Of a stretch of 64,000 nucleotides of DNA, positions 44,683 through 54,405 are shown piece after piece. Numbering within the stretch: position 1 is the stretch's first letter; each line of letters starts with the position of its first letter. This DNA comes from Halogeometricum sp. S1BR25-6 (lineage in GTDB: Archaea; Halobacteriota; Halobacteria; Halobacteriales; Haloferacaceae), in contig NZ_JAMQOP010000002.1 of assembly GCF_031624495.1 (NCBI RefSeq), positions 744,001-808,000 on the forward strand, written 5' to 3'. Made by a program: the position numbers and the translations under genes. Below the pieces are notes generated by a model. That model had not been told where the DNA came from. It did no database searches and worked only from the letters and a program-made list of their open reading frames with translations.

Positions 44683-47600
44683 GTGAGCGATTCGTACACC
44701 GTCTGCGTCGTCGGCGCCCTCCCCGAGGCGTTCGACATCGACGGCTTCGAGTCGGCGTTCGACGCCGTGACGCTGGAGTACGGTCTCGACCCGGCCGCCG
44801 CCTCGTTCGACGACACGGTCGACTGCGTGCTCGCGTCGCGAGGCGCGGTCACGGCGACGTTCGACCCGGCGTCCGTCGCGGCGCCCGTCCTACTCATCGA
44901 CGAGGACGACGACGGACTCGCCGAGATAGCCCTCTCGGCCGGCGTCGCGGACTACCTCGCCGTCTGCGGGACGGAGGCGGAGGCGAAGTGGCTGGCGTAC
45001 CGGGTGCGCACCGCCGCCGACTCCTACCGCACCGACCGGAAGCGCGCGCGACTGGACAGACAGCAGCAGGCGCTGTCGGACCTCGGAGCGTTCGCCCTCT
45101 CCGGACCGGCGCGCGAGGAGGTGTTCGAGGAGACGATTCGCTGCGTTTCCGACGCTCTCGGCGTCGATAGGGTGGCGCTCTTCCGCTCGCGTCTCGAACG
45201 CGACGACCTCTCGGTCGTCGCCGCCGAGGGGTGGCCGCGGGCGTACGTCGGCGGCGTCGCCGTCGGTCTCGACTCCGGGCCGGGACGGGCCCTCTCGGAG
45301 CGCCGGTCCGTCGTGGAGAACGACCTGACGGGCGGCGAGACGGCGCTGACCGCGAACTTCGACGCGCGGAGCGAACTGAACGTCGTCGTCGGCGGCGCCA
45401 ACGACCCGTGGGGCGTGCTCTCGGTCCACAGTCCGTCGCCCGGCGCGTTCGACGGGACGGACGTCCGCTTCGTTGAGAACGTCGCCGCGCTCATCGCCGC
45501 GGTGCTCGAACGGGAGACGCTGCGGACGACGCTGGAGGAGACGTTCGTACGGATGGACCAGGGACTGCTCGGCGTCGACGAGGAGTGGCGCGTCACCTAC
45601 GCGAACCCGGAGGCGGAGCGACTGCTGGACGCGCCGCGCGACGAACTCGTCGACCGGCAGTTCTGGGACGCGTTCGGCGAGGAGTCCGAACCGTTCCGCG
45701 ACCAGTTCGAGGAGGCGCTGAAGACGGGCGAGACGGTGTCGTTCGAGTCGTACTACCCCCCGCACGACCGGTGGTACGAGGTGGAAGCGTACCCCTCCTC
45801 GGCCGGTCTCTCGGTCTACTTCGCCGACGTGACCGACCGGGCCGAACGAGAGATGGAACTGCTGCGGTACGAGCGGATGGTCGAAGCGGCCACCGACGGC
45901 GTGTACGCCCTCGACGCCGACCAGAACGTCGTGCAGGCCAACGCCGCGTTCGCGGAGATGTTCGGCTGGGACCCCGAGGAACTCATCGGGACGCACGCCT
46001 CCGAGTTCATCGGCGAGGAGGCACTCGAAGCCGGAGCGGAGAGGAGACAGCGAGCCGCGGAGACGGGCGAGGCTCAGCGAATGGAGTTCAAGGTCGAACT
46101 CGACGGCGGCGGGGAGATGTGGGTCGAATCGAACTTCTCGGCCATCGTCGAGGAGGACACCGGCCAGTTCGTCGGCACGGTGGGCGTCGTCCGCGACGTG
46201 ACCGACAGACAGCACCGCGAGCGCTCGCTCACGACGCTGCACGAGTGGACGCGCGAAATCGCGCAGGCCGACGGCGTCGGCGACGTCATCGGACGCGTGC
46301 TCGAAGCCAGTCACGAACTGTTCGGGCCGTGCCGCGCGGCGTTCTTCGACTACGAGGCCGCGACGCGGCGACTCGTCCGCCGGGAGGGCTCCGACCGCCT
46401 GCACCGCGGGTCGGTCGACCCCGGCGAGGACCCCTGTTGGGTCGCCTTCACCGAGGAGCGGACGGCGCGGACGGAGGCGGACGGTGACGTCGTCGAGTTC
46501 GCCCCGGTCGGCCAGTACGGCGTCCTCGCCGTCGAGCGCACCGCCGAGTCGACGCGGTGGGAGACCGACCGGGAGGTGCTCAGACTGCTGGCGGCGACGA
46601 CGAGCGAACTGCTCGGGAGCGTCGAGGCGAAGGAGGCGCTCCGTGACAGGGACCAGCGCCTCGGCCAGCAGAACGAGCGGCTGACGCAACTGAACCGCAT
46701 CAACCGAACGGTCCGGGGGGTGACCCGCTCGGTCGTCCACGCGGCGACGATGGAGGAGGCGACGGCGCGGGCGTGCGAACGACTCGTCGAGGCCGAACCG
46801 TACCAGTTCGCGTGGCTCTGCGAGTACCGCGAGTCGGGCGCCGGGGACGAGCCCTCGATAACGCCCGTGACGACGGCGGGCGTCGAGGACGGCTACGCGG
46901 CGCGCCTCCCAGAAATCGCGCGGACGACGCCGTTCCCCGAGTTGCTCTCGCAGGTCGCCTCGACCGGCCGCCGCGCCGTCGTCGACGACGTGCTCGACGA
47001 CCCCGCGTGGGAACCACACCGGCGCGATGCGCTCTCGCGGGGGTTCCGGTCGCTCGCCGTCGTTCCCGCCGGCGAGGACAGACTCCTCGTGGTCCACGGC
47101 ACGCGTCCGGAGACGTTCGTCGGCGAGGACGGCGACGTGCTCGTCGAGTTGGGCGAGACGCTCGGCGCCGTCATCGACCAACTGGGTCGGTCCCAGCCTA
47201 TCCTCGGCAACCAGCAGACGGAGGTCGAGTTGGAGATACGCGACGACCGACACTTCCTCATTCGCCTCTCGGAGGCGACGGGGCACCCGGCGACGGTGAC
47301 GGGCGTCGTCCCGACGACGGAAGGCGAGTACCGTGCGTTCGTCCGAACCGTCGCTCCCCGGGAGGCGGCGGCGGAGGCGCTCCCGGCGGGAACCGTCGTC
47401 CGCGAACTGACCGACGAGGACGACGAGGAGCACCTCTACGAGATTCGACCGACGGACACGACGCCGTTCGAGACGCTGTATACGAAGCGGGGGCGACTCC
47501 ACGAGATGCGGGCCGACGGTAACGTCTGCACGGTGACGCTGACGATACCCTCCGACGTGAGCGTCAGGTCGGTCGTCGAGACGTTCGACGCCGCCCACCC

Positions 47601-47856
47601 GGGGACGTCGCTCGCCGCCCGACGAACCGTGACTCAAGCGCCGGAGACGAGACAGGGCTTCCGCGCCCGCCTCGAGGAGGTGTGGACCGAGCGTCAGCGC
47701 GAGGCTATCTCGGCCGCCCTCCACGGCGGTCTCTACCAGTGGCCCCGGAAAACGTCCGTCTCGACGCTCGCGGAGGCGTTCGAGATCTCCTCGCCCACCT
47801 TCCAGTACCACCTGCGAACGGCCGAACGGAAACTGCTCGAACTCGTGTTAGAGTGA
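44683..47856 (+). CDS. Bacterio-opsin activator-type regulator with PAS, GAF and HTH_10 domains
   Basis: This protein of about 1057 residues begins at a GTG at 44683 (a GTG at 44653 would add 10 residues). It has a degenerate receiver-like N-terminus (residues ~1-115), a GAF domain, two PAS domains (QGLLGVDEEWRVTYANPEA and DGVYALDADQNVVQANAAF cores), two more GAF regions, a bacterio-opsin-activator (BAT) domain, and the C-terminal HTH_10 (LTERQREAI-type with SPTFQYHLRTAERKLLELV). It is a soluble haloarchaeal transcription regulator that senses small ligands, light or redox signals; its targets are unknown. The last 60 residues show the conserved HTH fold. Confidence 0.9.
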   Translation: MSDSYTVCVVGALPEAFDIDGFESAFDAVTLEYGLDPAAASFDDTVDCVLASRGAVTATFDPASVAAPVLLIDEDDDGLAEIALSAGVADYLAVCGTEAEAKWLAYRVRTAADSYRTDRKRARLDRQQQALSDLGAFALSGPAREEVFEETIRCVSDALGVDRVALFRSRLERDDLSVVAAEGWPRAYVGGVAVGLDSGPGRALSERRSVVENDLTGGETALTANFDARSELNVVVGGANDPWGVLSVHSPSPGAFDGTDVRFVENVAALIAAVLERETLRTTLEETFVRMDQGLLGVDEEWRVTYANPEAERLLDAPRDELVDRQFWDAFGEESEPFRDQFEEALKTGETVSFESYYPPHDRWYEVEAYPSSAGLSVYFADVTDRAEREMELLRYERMVEAATDGVYALDADQNVVQANAAFAEMFGWDPEELIGTHASEFIGEEALEAGAERRQRAAETGEAQRMEFKVELDGGGEMWVESNFSAIVEEDTGQFVGTVGVVRDVTDRQHRERSLTTLHEWTREIAQADGVGDVIGRVLEASHELFGPCRAAFFDYEAATRRLVRREGSDRLHRGSVDPGEDPCWVAFTEERTARTEADGDVVEFAPVGQYGVLAVERTAESTRWETDREVLRLLAATTSELLGSVEAKEALRDRDQRLGQQNERLTQLNRINRTVRGVTRSVVHAATMEEATARACERLVEAEPYQFAWLCEYRESGAGDEPSITPVTTAGVEDGYAARLPEIARTTPFPELLSQVASTGRRAVVDDVLDDPAWEPHRRDALSRGFRSLAVVPAGEDRLLVVHGTRPETFVGEDGDVLVELGETLGAVIDQLGRSQPILGNQQTEVELEIRDDRHFLIRLSEATGHPATVTGVVPTTEGEYRAFVRTVAPREAAAEALPAGTVVRELTDEDDEEHLYEIRPTDTTPFETLYTKRGRLHEMRADGNVCTVTLTIPSDVSVRSVVETFDAAHPGTSLAARRTVTQAPETRQGFRARLEEVWTERQREAISAALHGGLYQWPRKTSVSTLAEAFEISSPTFQYHLRTAERKLLELVLE

Positions 47857-47981
47857 GCGTCGAAGGAGGGATACTATTCGAATAGGGTCATCACTGACGA
47901 GTACTGTACTATAGTAGTAGGGAAGACTATTACCCGAGACCCTAACAGTAAGATGTCGGCGTGGGGGCCGACGAGAGAACC

Positions 47982-48356
47982 ATGGATGACGCAATGACGC
48001 ACGAGGCGGAACCGAGACTGAACGAAACGTCCAAGATAGTCGTCGAGCACGACTGGGACGGCGGAGACTGCCTCGCAGTCACAATCGCCCGCGCCGCCGC
48101 CGAGGCGTGGACCGGAAATCCGGACGATGCCATGACGCTCCCGCCGGTCGGGAGCGTCGTCGACCCCGACGCACTGGAGTCGCTGTTCGCGCCGACGCGC
48201 AACCGCGGTCGCCCCGCGACCGACGGCGGTCACCCGACCGCCGACGAGGGCGCGTCGCCGTCCCGCGTGCGCTTCACGTACGTGGGCTACAACGTCACGA
48301 TATCCGAGGACGGCGTCGTCGTCGTCGAGGACCCGACCTCGGCGAGCGAAGCCTGA
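47982..48356 (+). CDS. HalOD1 output domain protein
   Basis: I start at the ATG at 47982 (MDDAMTHEAE); an upstream GTG at 47961 adds 7 residues. The 124-residue product fits the haloarchaeal HalOD1 output domain: VTIARAAAEAW, SVVDPDALESLFAP, and VRFTYVGYNVTISEDGVVVV. HalOD1 domains are found alone or in signal-transduction proteins in haloarchaea. It lies 125 bp after the large BAT-type regulator in the same direction; the spacer is AT-rich with TATA-like sequence, so it may have its own promoter. Confidence 0.85.
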   Translation: MDDAMTHEAEPRLNETSKIVVEHDWDGGDCLAVTIARAAAEAWTGNPDDAMTLPPVGSVVDPDALESLFAPTRNRGRPATDGGHPTADEGASPSRVRFTYVGYNVTISEDGVVVVEDPTSASEA

Positions 48357-48507
48357 ACCGGATTCGCATTCGCGTCCCCACCCGCTGACGCTCCGGGGGG
48401 AGCACGGGGGAAGAAGGGAAAGGGGAGAACACGATTCACCGGGCACCGACCGCGCGACCGAACAATCGACCGCACGACCCTTGTACTGCGACGCCCAACC
48501 GACGAGC

Positions 48508-48999
48508 ATGGGCTACGCGTGTCCCGTCTGCGACGTACCGCAACAGGACGGAGAGCACTTAGCTGACCATATGGCGTTCACCGCGATGACCCACGCCGAC
48601 GAGCACGAGTCGTGGCTGGACGAACACGTGCCCGAGTGGTCGGCGGCGGGGACCGCGGAACTCGCCCCGCGGGTGACCGAACTCGCCGAAGAGGCACCCT
48701 ACGAAACGGTGTTCGAAGACACCGTCCACGACCACGCCGGACACGCGCACGACGGCGACTCGCTGTTCGAAGAGGAGAGCGCGAGCACCGGCGCGAACGA
48801 GCGCGTCGACGCCGCGAGCGCCCGAGAGCGCGGCGCCGGAGCGCTCGACGCCGAGGCGCAGGCGGTCCTCGACGAGGCGCGGGAGATGACCCGCGAGATG
48901 CTCGGCGAGGGTGACGCCGACGGAGAGGGAGACGGAGCGGCCGATTCGGACGCAGACGCGGATGCGGGCGGCGACGGCGACGGCGACGAGTCGGCGTGA
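48508..48999 (+). CDS. Zinc-finger-like haloarchaeal protein (DUF5810-like)
   Basis: I start at the ATG at 48508 (MGYACPVCDVPQQDGEHL); an upstream TTG at 48481 is less likely. The 163-residue product starts with a CPVC motif and a His-rich helix (LADHMAFTAMTHADEHE) that together could bind zinc, then a helical middle and a very acidic C-terminal tail (Asp/Glu/Gly). A second His-rich patch (HDHAGHAHDGD) follows. Its stop lies close to an overlapping GTG of the next frame, so the two may be coupled. Confidence 0.75.
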   Translation: MGYACPVCDVPQQDGEHLADHMAFTAMTHADEHESWLDEHVPEWSAAGTAELAPRVTELAEEAPYETVFEDTVHDHAGHAHDGDSLFEEESASTGANERVDAASARERGAGALDAEAQAVLDEAREMTREMLGEGDADGEGDGAADSDADADAGGDGDGDESA

Positions 49000-49073
49000 C
49001 GCGACCGACCGAACCCGAACCTGACGCGCCGGCGACCGAAAGCGGTTCCACTTCTCGGCGGGATTCGACGACC

Positions 49074-49553
49074 ATGGAGACAGAGGGTTCGTTCGCCCCC
49101 GAGAGCGAGGAGGAGGCGCGCGAAGCGTTCGAGTCGGCCGGACCGACCGCCCAGCAGGTCGTCCGCGAGGCGGCCAAAGCGATGTCGTTCGACCGCGAGG
49201 AGTACCGAGAGCGGGTCACGGGCGACGTGGTGGAGACGGCGCGGAACGTCCTGTTCGCCGACCGACTGCGCGTTCGAATCGGCACGCGCGAGGAGTTCGA
49301 GGCGTGGACCGACGAACACCCCGAGTACGAGGTGACGGAGGTGGGCAGTCCGAACGTCGACCGCGTCGTCTGGCACGCCGCCCCCTTCGCGAAGGAAGCC
49401 GTCGCCGCGACGTACCAGAACGAGAGGGAGGCGGCCGTCGGAACCCTTCGACGGCAGGCGTTCTCGCGGCTCTACCGGCCTCGGTTCGAGGACGGGGGAG
49501 GGGAAGAAGACGGAGAGGCCGCGGGAGAAGGTGTCGAGAGCGGGGAGGAGTAA
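49074..49553 (+). CDS. DUF5809-like haloarchaeal protein
   Basis: I start at the ATG at 49074 (METEGSFAPESEEEAREAF), since this is where the globular part begins; a GTG at 48996 (overlapping the preceding TGA) would add 26 Pro/Ser-rich residues. The 159-residue protein is largely helical, with VVREAAKAMSFDREEYRERV and a basic-aromatic stretch AFSRLYRPRF near the end. No catalytic residues are recognised. It is paired with the zinc-finger-like gene. Confidence 0.75.
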   Translation: METEGSFAPESEEEAREAFESAGPTAQQVVREAAKAMSFDREEYRERVTGDVVETARNVLFADRLRVRIGTREEFEAWTDEHPEYEVTEVGSPNVDRVVWHAAPFAKEAVAATYQNEREAAVGTLRRQAFSRLYRPRFEDGGGEEDGEAAGEGVESGEE

Positions 49554-49604
49554 GGAAGCGAACGGTCCGGAGAGTTAAGCCGCGAGCGACCGCACCGTCG
49601 CACG

Positions 49605-50168
49605 ATGAACGGAGACGGACGCCGACACGAGGAGTTGCCCGACCCGGAGTGGCCCGTCCTGGAGACCGAAGTCGAGTACGAGACGGGGTGGTTCACCGGC
49701 GGGTACGACCTCGTCGAGCAACCGAACGGGAGCACGAAGCGCTACTACTGGGCGGAACTCGCCTCGGCCGTCGTCGTCGTCGCCGTGCAGGACGACCAGA
49801 TGGTGTTCGTCGAACAGTACCGCCCGACGGTCCGGGAGACGCAGTTGGAACTGCCCGCCGGTATCGTCGAGGGCGGGGAGTCGTACACGCAGGCGGCCGA
49901 GCGCGAACTCCGCGAGGAGACGGGGTTCGAGGCGTCGAGCAGTTCGCTCGTCGAGGACTTCTGGTGTTCGACGGGCCTGCTCCGGCACCGCCGCGCGTTC
50001 GTGTTCTGCGAGGGCCTCTCGCCCGTCGGCCGGGAGTTGGACGATAACGAGTTCCTGTCGGTCCGGTCGGTGCCCGTCGCGGACGCTCTGGAGGTGGCGC
50101 GGGCGGACCCGACGAACGACGCGACGATAGAGGGCGTCCTCCTCGCACACGAGGACGGATTACTTTAG
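49605..50168 (+). CDS. Nudix hydrolase, ADP-ribose pyrophosphatase type
   Basis: This 187-residue protein has a canonical Nudix box GIVEGGESYTQAAERELREE at residues 86-105 (Gly86, Glu92, Arg100, Glu101, Glu104, Glu105). The PAG before the box and the ETGWFTGGYD N-terminus suit ADP-ribose or NDP-sugar hydrolysis, but substrate choice needs biochemistry. It starts at the ATG at 49605. It is 55 bp before the rhodanese gene in the same direction. Confidence 0.9.
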   Translation: MNGDGRRHEELPDPEWPVLETEVEYETGWFTGGYDLVEQPNGSTKRYYWAELASAVVVVAVQDDQMVFVEQYRPTVRETQLELPAGIVEGGESYTQAAERELREETGFEASSSSLVEDFWCSTGLLRHRRAFVFCEGLSPVGRELDDNEFLSVRSVPVADALEVARADPTNDATIEGVLLAHEDGLL

Positions 50169-50223
50169 CCGACGCCCGCGCCCCACCCGCACGCTTATCT
50201 CTCGGCGTCCGCTCTGCCCCGAC

Positions 50224-50586
50224 GTGGACGACGAGATAGACCCCGCGGAAGTCGAATCGCTGCTCGACGGCGCGGACGCCCCGCGCGTCGTGGACATCCG
50301 GTCGCCGGACGCGTTCGCCCGCGGCCACATCCCCGACAGCGAAAACGTGCCGTTCGCGGAGTTACCCGACCGGGTCGCCGACTTCGAGGGCGAAGAGCGC
50401 ATCGTCACCGTCTGCCCGCACGGGAAGGCGAGCGTGCAGGCCGCCCGTCTCATCGGGTCGTACGAGGGAACCGCCGACGCCCGCGTCGAGAGCATGCGCG
50501 GTGGCCTCGAAGCGTGGGAGGGTCCGCTCGACGCCTCCGAGTCCGACAGCGCCTCGGCCGACGAGGGGCCGGATGCGCCGTTCTAG
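50224..50586 (+). CDS. Rhodanese-like domain protein
   Basis: This 120-residue protein is a single rhodanese domain with the start IDPAEVESLLDG, the HIPDSENVPFAEL segment and the active-site loop CPHGKAS containing Cys64. It could carry a persulfide in sulfur transfer or thiosulfate metabolism. The start is a GTG. No sulfur-metabolism partner lies next to it. Confidence 0.9.
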   Translation: MDDEIDPAEVESLLDGADAPRVVDIRSPDAFARGHIPDSENVPFAELPDRVADFEGEERIVTVCPHGKASVQAARLIGSYEGTADARVESMRGGLEAWEGPLDASESDSASADEGPDAPF

Positions 50587-50676
50587 GTTCTAGTTACCGA
50601 CCCGTCCGACCGAGGCCGTCGCTCGCGGCGGCGAAATACGGAGAATCGAATCGCACGGAGTCCGAGAGGGTAACGG

Positions 50677-51120
<444 letters not shown>

Positions 51121-53367
51121 TCAGCGGAACAGTCGGCCGACGACCGGCGTGGACTCGCGCACCAGACGGTCCACGACGGCGACGGCCTCGTCGGCCTCCG
51201 CGCGCGAGACGCCGTCGCCGTAGCGGGCGCGCTCGTACGCCTCGCCGACCCGGACCGCCTCGTCGTCGAGGCCGACCCGAGAGAGCGAGCGGAGGTACGT
51301 CCGCGGCGTCTCGCCCGTCCGTCGCGGCCGGTGCTCCCGTTCGAGCAGGTACTCCAGCCGTCGGTACGCCCGAACCGCGTCGTCGTCGGGGGTCTGCCCG
51401 CCGCCCCCGTAGCGGAGCCACAGCGCCCGGTACGCGCGGGCGGTGAGACCCGCCCGCCGCGCGCCGGCGACGAGGCCGACGGCGGCGACGAGTCCGACGA
51501 GGAACGTCCGCCGCGGCGGCAGGTCGGGAATCGGCGACCCGCCGCCGTCGGCGGTGGTCGTCGCGCCGACGCCGGGAATCGACCCGTCGCCCGGCGTCGT
51601 GACGACGCCGGGGGCGACGGCGCTCGAATCGGCCGGCGTGCTGTTTCCGTCGGCGCCGCCGTCGCTCGTTTCGGCCGTCGGCGTCGGGGTGGGCGTCGGC
51701 GTCGCCGTCTCCTCTGAGGACTCCACGTCGACGCCGGTCTGGCCGTTCTGTCTGGCCTCCGCGAGGCGGGCGTTCTCGGCCGTCTCACGGGGACCGCCCG
51801 GCGTCGGGTCGAACCGAACCCAGCCCACGTCCTCGAAGTACACCTGCACCCACGCGTGGGCGTCGAGGCCGCGGACGACGTACTCGTCCTCCGCGACCTG
51901 TTGACCCGTCGTGTAACCCGTGACGAGTCGCGCGGGCACGTCCTGCGCTCTGAGCATTGCGACCATCGTCGTCGCGTAGTAGGTGCAGTAGCCCGCGTCC
52001 ATCTCGAACAGGAACGAGTCGGCGATGTCGCCCGACGGCTCCGGCACCGACAGCGAGTAGCGCTTCTCGGACTCCAGATACTCCTCGACGGCGGCGGCCT
52101 TGTCGTAGGGGTTGTCCTCGCCGCCGGCGACCTGCGCGGCCCGCTCTCGCACCCGGTCGGAGGTGCTGTCGGGGAGTTGGAGGTAGCGCTCCTCTATCTC
52201 GTCGGGGTAGTCGGTGCCGGAGCGGCGCAGTTGCTCGGTCGTGTGGAGGGGTACCTCGCTGGTGACGCGGTAGGACTCCCCCGGCCGCAGCGACACCGTC
52301 GGGCGGAGGTTGCCCTGCGTCGTCACCTCGGCGTTCTCGGCGGCGGGGCCCTGGAGACCGACGGGTTTCCACGCCGCTGGAACGATAGACAGCGAGCCCT
52401 CGGCGGTGACCTGCTGTTGGACGGTCCGGGAGGCGCCGGGAGGCCCGCGTAACTGGCCCTCGTAGGGGTTCGCGTTGCCCGTCCTGACCCAGCCGTCGCC
52501 GGTGTAGCGGTCGTAGGCGGCCGTCTGCCAGTAGGAGGGTTCCGGGCTGTCGACCGTGAATCGAACCTGCGGGGAGAGCCTGATGCTGCCGACGACGTTC
52601 AGTCGGTCCTGCGCGTCGACGAGGCTCCCCTCGACGGTCGGCGACCCGCGGTTCGGGAGTAGGGGCGCGGCGCCCGCGCCGGGGACGACGGACACCGTCG
52701 CCGAGAGCACGATCATCGCCGCCAGCACCATCGTCAGCACGTCCAACTGGGCGACGCCCGCGCCGTAGCGGTCCAGCGTCGCCGCCGCGACGGTCACCGC
52801 GCCGCCAGTGACGCCGACGAGCGTGGCCACCTGCCCGGCGTCGCCCGTGAGGACGAACAGACCGAGGGCGACGCCGCCGACGGCGACGGCGCCGACGTAG
52901 CGGCGGCGAACGGCGAGATACCACGAGAGGAACACCGGCCCCGGCGCGACGGCCATCGCCCAGACGCCCGCGCCGGTGAGACGCAGGATGGAGAGTCCGG
53001 TGAGCAGCGCGACGGTGTCCGAGAGGAGGCGGTCGGGGGTCAGCAGTTGCAGTTGGCTCTGCGGCAGCGCCAACACGTAGACGGCGAACCCGCCCGCGAG
53101 GAGGGCGCCGGTGACGGCGACGGCGGTTCTGAGACCCACGAACGAGCCCACGACGGTGGCGAGGAGCAGCGACCCGACGACGACGGCGATGAGCCGCGAA
53201 CGGCCGCCCACCACGTCCGTGACGTAGAACAGGACGCTCACGTACGACCACGTGAGGACGAGAACGCCGAGCAGGGCGACGGCTCGGGAGGTGCGTTCCG
53301 AGTTGAGGAGTCCGTCGAACCGGCTTGCGGCCCCCGTCTCGGGGGCGGTCTCGGCGTCGGCGCTCAC
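51121..53367 (-). CDS. Membrane-bound transglutaminase-like protein with DUF3488 and DUF4129 domains
   Basis: This 748-residue protein has about six N-terminal membrane helices (the DUF3488 region, residues 1-270), a long extracellular domain with the papain-like transglutaminase core (Cys in MDAGYCTYYATTM, His in GLDAHAWVQVYF, Asp in FDPTPGG), a Thr/Pro-rich linker, one more membrane helix and a C-terminal DUF4129 domain. The fold suggests a peptidase or crosslinker acting on the outside; the substrate is unknown. Its start overlaps the DUF58 gene by 4 nt, and it is the last gene of the triad. Confidence 0.9.
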   Translation of the reverse strand: MSADAETAPETGAASRFDGLLNSERTSRAVALLGVLVLTWSYVSVLFYVTDVVGGRSRLIAVVVGSLLLATVVGSFVGLRTAVAVTGALLAGGFAVYVLALPQSQLQLLTPDRLLSDTVALLTGLSILRLTGAGVWAMAVAPGPVFLSWYLAVRRRYVGAVAVGGVALGLFVLTGDAGQVATLVGVTGGAVTVAAATLDRYGAGVAQLDVLTMVLAAMIVLSATVSVVPGAGAAPLLPNRGSPTVEGSLVDAQDRLNVVGSIRLSPQVRFTVDSPEPSYWQTAAYDRYTGDGWVRTGNANPYEGQLRGPPGASRTVQQQVTAEGSLSIVPAAWKPVGLQGPAAENAEVTTQGNLRPTVSLRPGESYRVTSEVPLHTTEQLRRSGTDYPDEIEERYLQLPDSTSDRVRERAAQVAGGEDNPYDKAAAVEEYLESEKRYSLSVPEPSGDIADSFLFEMDAGYCTYYATTMVAMLRAQDVPARLVTGYTTGQQVAEDEYVVRGLDAHAWVQVYFEDVGWVRFDPTPGGPRETAENARLAEARQNGQTGVDVESSEETATPTPTPTPTAETSDGGADGNSTPADSSAVAPGVVTTPGDGSIPGVGATTTADGGGSPIPDLPPRRTFLVGLVAAVGLVAGARRAGLTARAYRALWLRYGGGGQTPDDDAVRAYRRLEYLLEREHRPRRTGETPRTYLRSLSRVGLDDEAVRVGEAYERARYGDGVSRAEADEAVAVVDRLVRESTPVVGRLFR

Positions 53368-54401
53368 GCGAGTGCCCCCTCCGTTCGCTCGTCGGCCGAC
53401 TCCGCGGCGGGGGGCGTCCGTCGCTCGCCGGGGTCGACCGAGCGGGTCGACTCCGCGACGACGAGGCGGTCGAACGTCGTCTCGGTGTCGCCGAAGCGGA
53501 CGCGGGTGGCCGACTCGTCCGCCCGGACGACCACGTCCGCCCCCTCGTCGGGGACGGGACCGGCCCCGGCGCGGGCGAGGTGTTCTAAGAGCGGCGCGTC
53601 GTCGCCCGCGGCCGCCTCGACGACACCGTTCGGCGTCGATAGCGTGACGGGGACGCCCAACCGGACGAAGGCTAAACAGAGCGTCGCCGCGGCCTCGGCC
53701 ATCTCGTCGGCGGCGTCGCGCGCGCCGCCGGCGGCGACGCGGACCGCGGAGGCGTCCGCTTCGGCGACGAACTCCTTGACGATGAGGTCGCCGCGCTTCG
53801 CCGAGGACTTCCAGTGCACGTCGCGCAGGGAGTCCCCGCGGACGTACTCGCGGAGTCGGTCGAACTCCTCGCGGCGCGAGGAGAACTCGGCGTCGCGCAG
53901 CGCTCGGAGGTCGTTCCGGGCCCCGGTCGAGAGGTGACGGACGCGGGGGAACACCAACACGGCGTCGGTGCCCGAGACGACGAGTTCCCGTTCGGCCAAC
54001 CCGAGCACGTCGGTGGCGACGACGGCGACGGGGCCGAGTCGGTGCTCGCCGCGCGAGCGGTAGGTCACCTCGTAGGAGACGGGGTCGCCGCCGACGAGCG
54101 TCTCCACCTCGGCGTCGCCGTCGACGCCGGGCGGGAGCGAGTCGACGACGCGCGCCGGGTACGGGCGGTTGACGTCGAACGAGAGCGTGACCTCGCCGGT
54201 CTCGTCGGGGAAGCCGTCGGCGGGGAGCGTCCGCTCGACGGTCGGCGTCGCGGCGAGGCGGACCTGCAGGAGTGCGGCCGCGAGGGCGACGCCGGTCGGA
54301 AGGACGAAGGCGTTGAGCGCGCGCGGGCCGAAGCGGAGGCCGAGGGCGAAGCCGACGGCGACCACGGCGCAGACCGCGTACCCGCGTCGAGTCAGCCGCA
54401 T
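53364..54401 (-). CDS. DUF58 domain protein
   Basis: This 345-residue protein has two N-terminal membrane helices, then a strand-rich domain and the DUF58 signature in the middle (LREYVRGDSLRDVHWKSS). DUF58 proteins are usually found with MoxR ATPases and transglutaminase-like partners, possibly in a chaperone-like metalloprotein or envelope assembly system. It is 4 nt downstream of the MoxR gene and overlaps the transglutaminase start. Confidence 0.9.
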   Translation of the reverse strand: MRLTRRGYAVCAVVAVGFALGLRFGPRALNAFVLPTGVALAAALLQVRLAATPTVERTLPADGFPDETGEVTLSFDVNRPYPARVVDSLPPGVDGDAEVETLVGGDPVSYEVTYRSRGEHRLGPVAVVATDVLGLAERELVVSGTDAVLVFPRVRHLSTGARNDLRALRDAEFSSRREEFDRLREYVRGDSLRDVHWKSSAKRGDLIVKEFVAEADASAVRVAAGGARDAADEMAEAAATLCLAFVRLGVPVTLSTPNGVVEAAAGDDAPLLEHLARAGAGPVPDEGADVVVRADESATRVRFGDTETTFDRLVVAESTRSVDPGERRTPPAAESADERTEGALA

Positions 54402-54405
54402 GGCG

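Noticed and set aside
44890-47811. 973-codon minus-strand frame opposite the large regulator
   Set aside because: It is caused by high GC3 in the regulator on the plus strand; no domain is recognisable.
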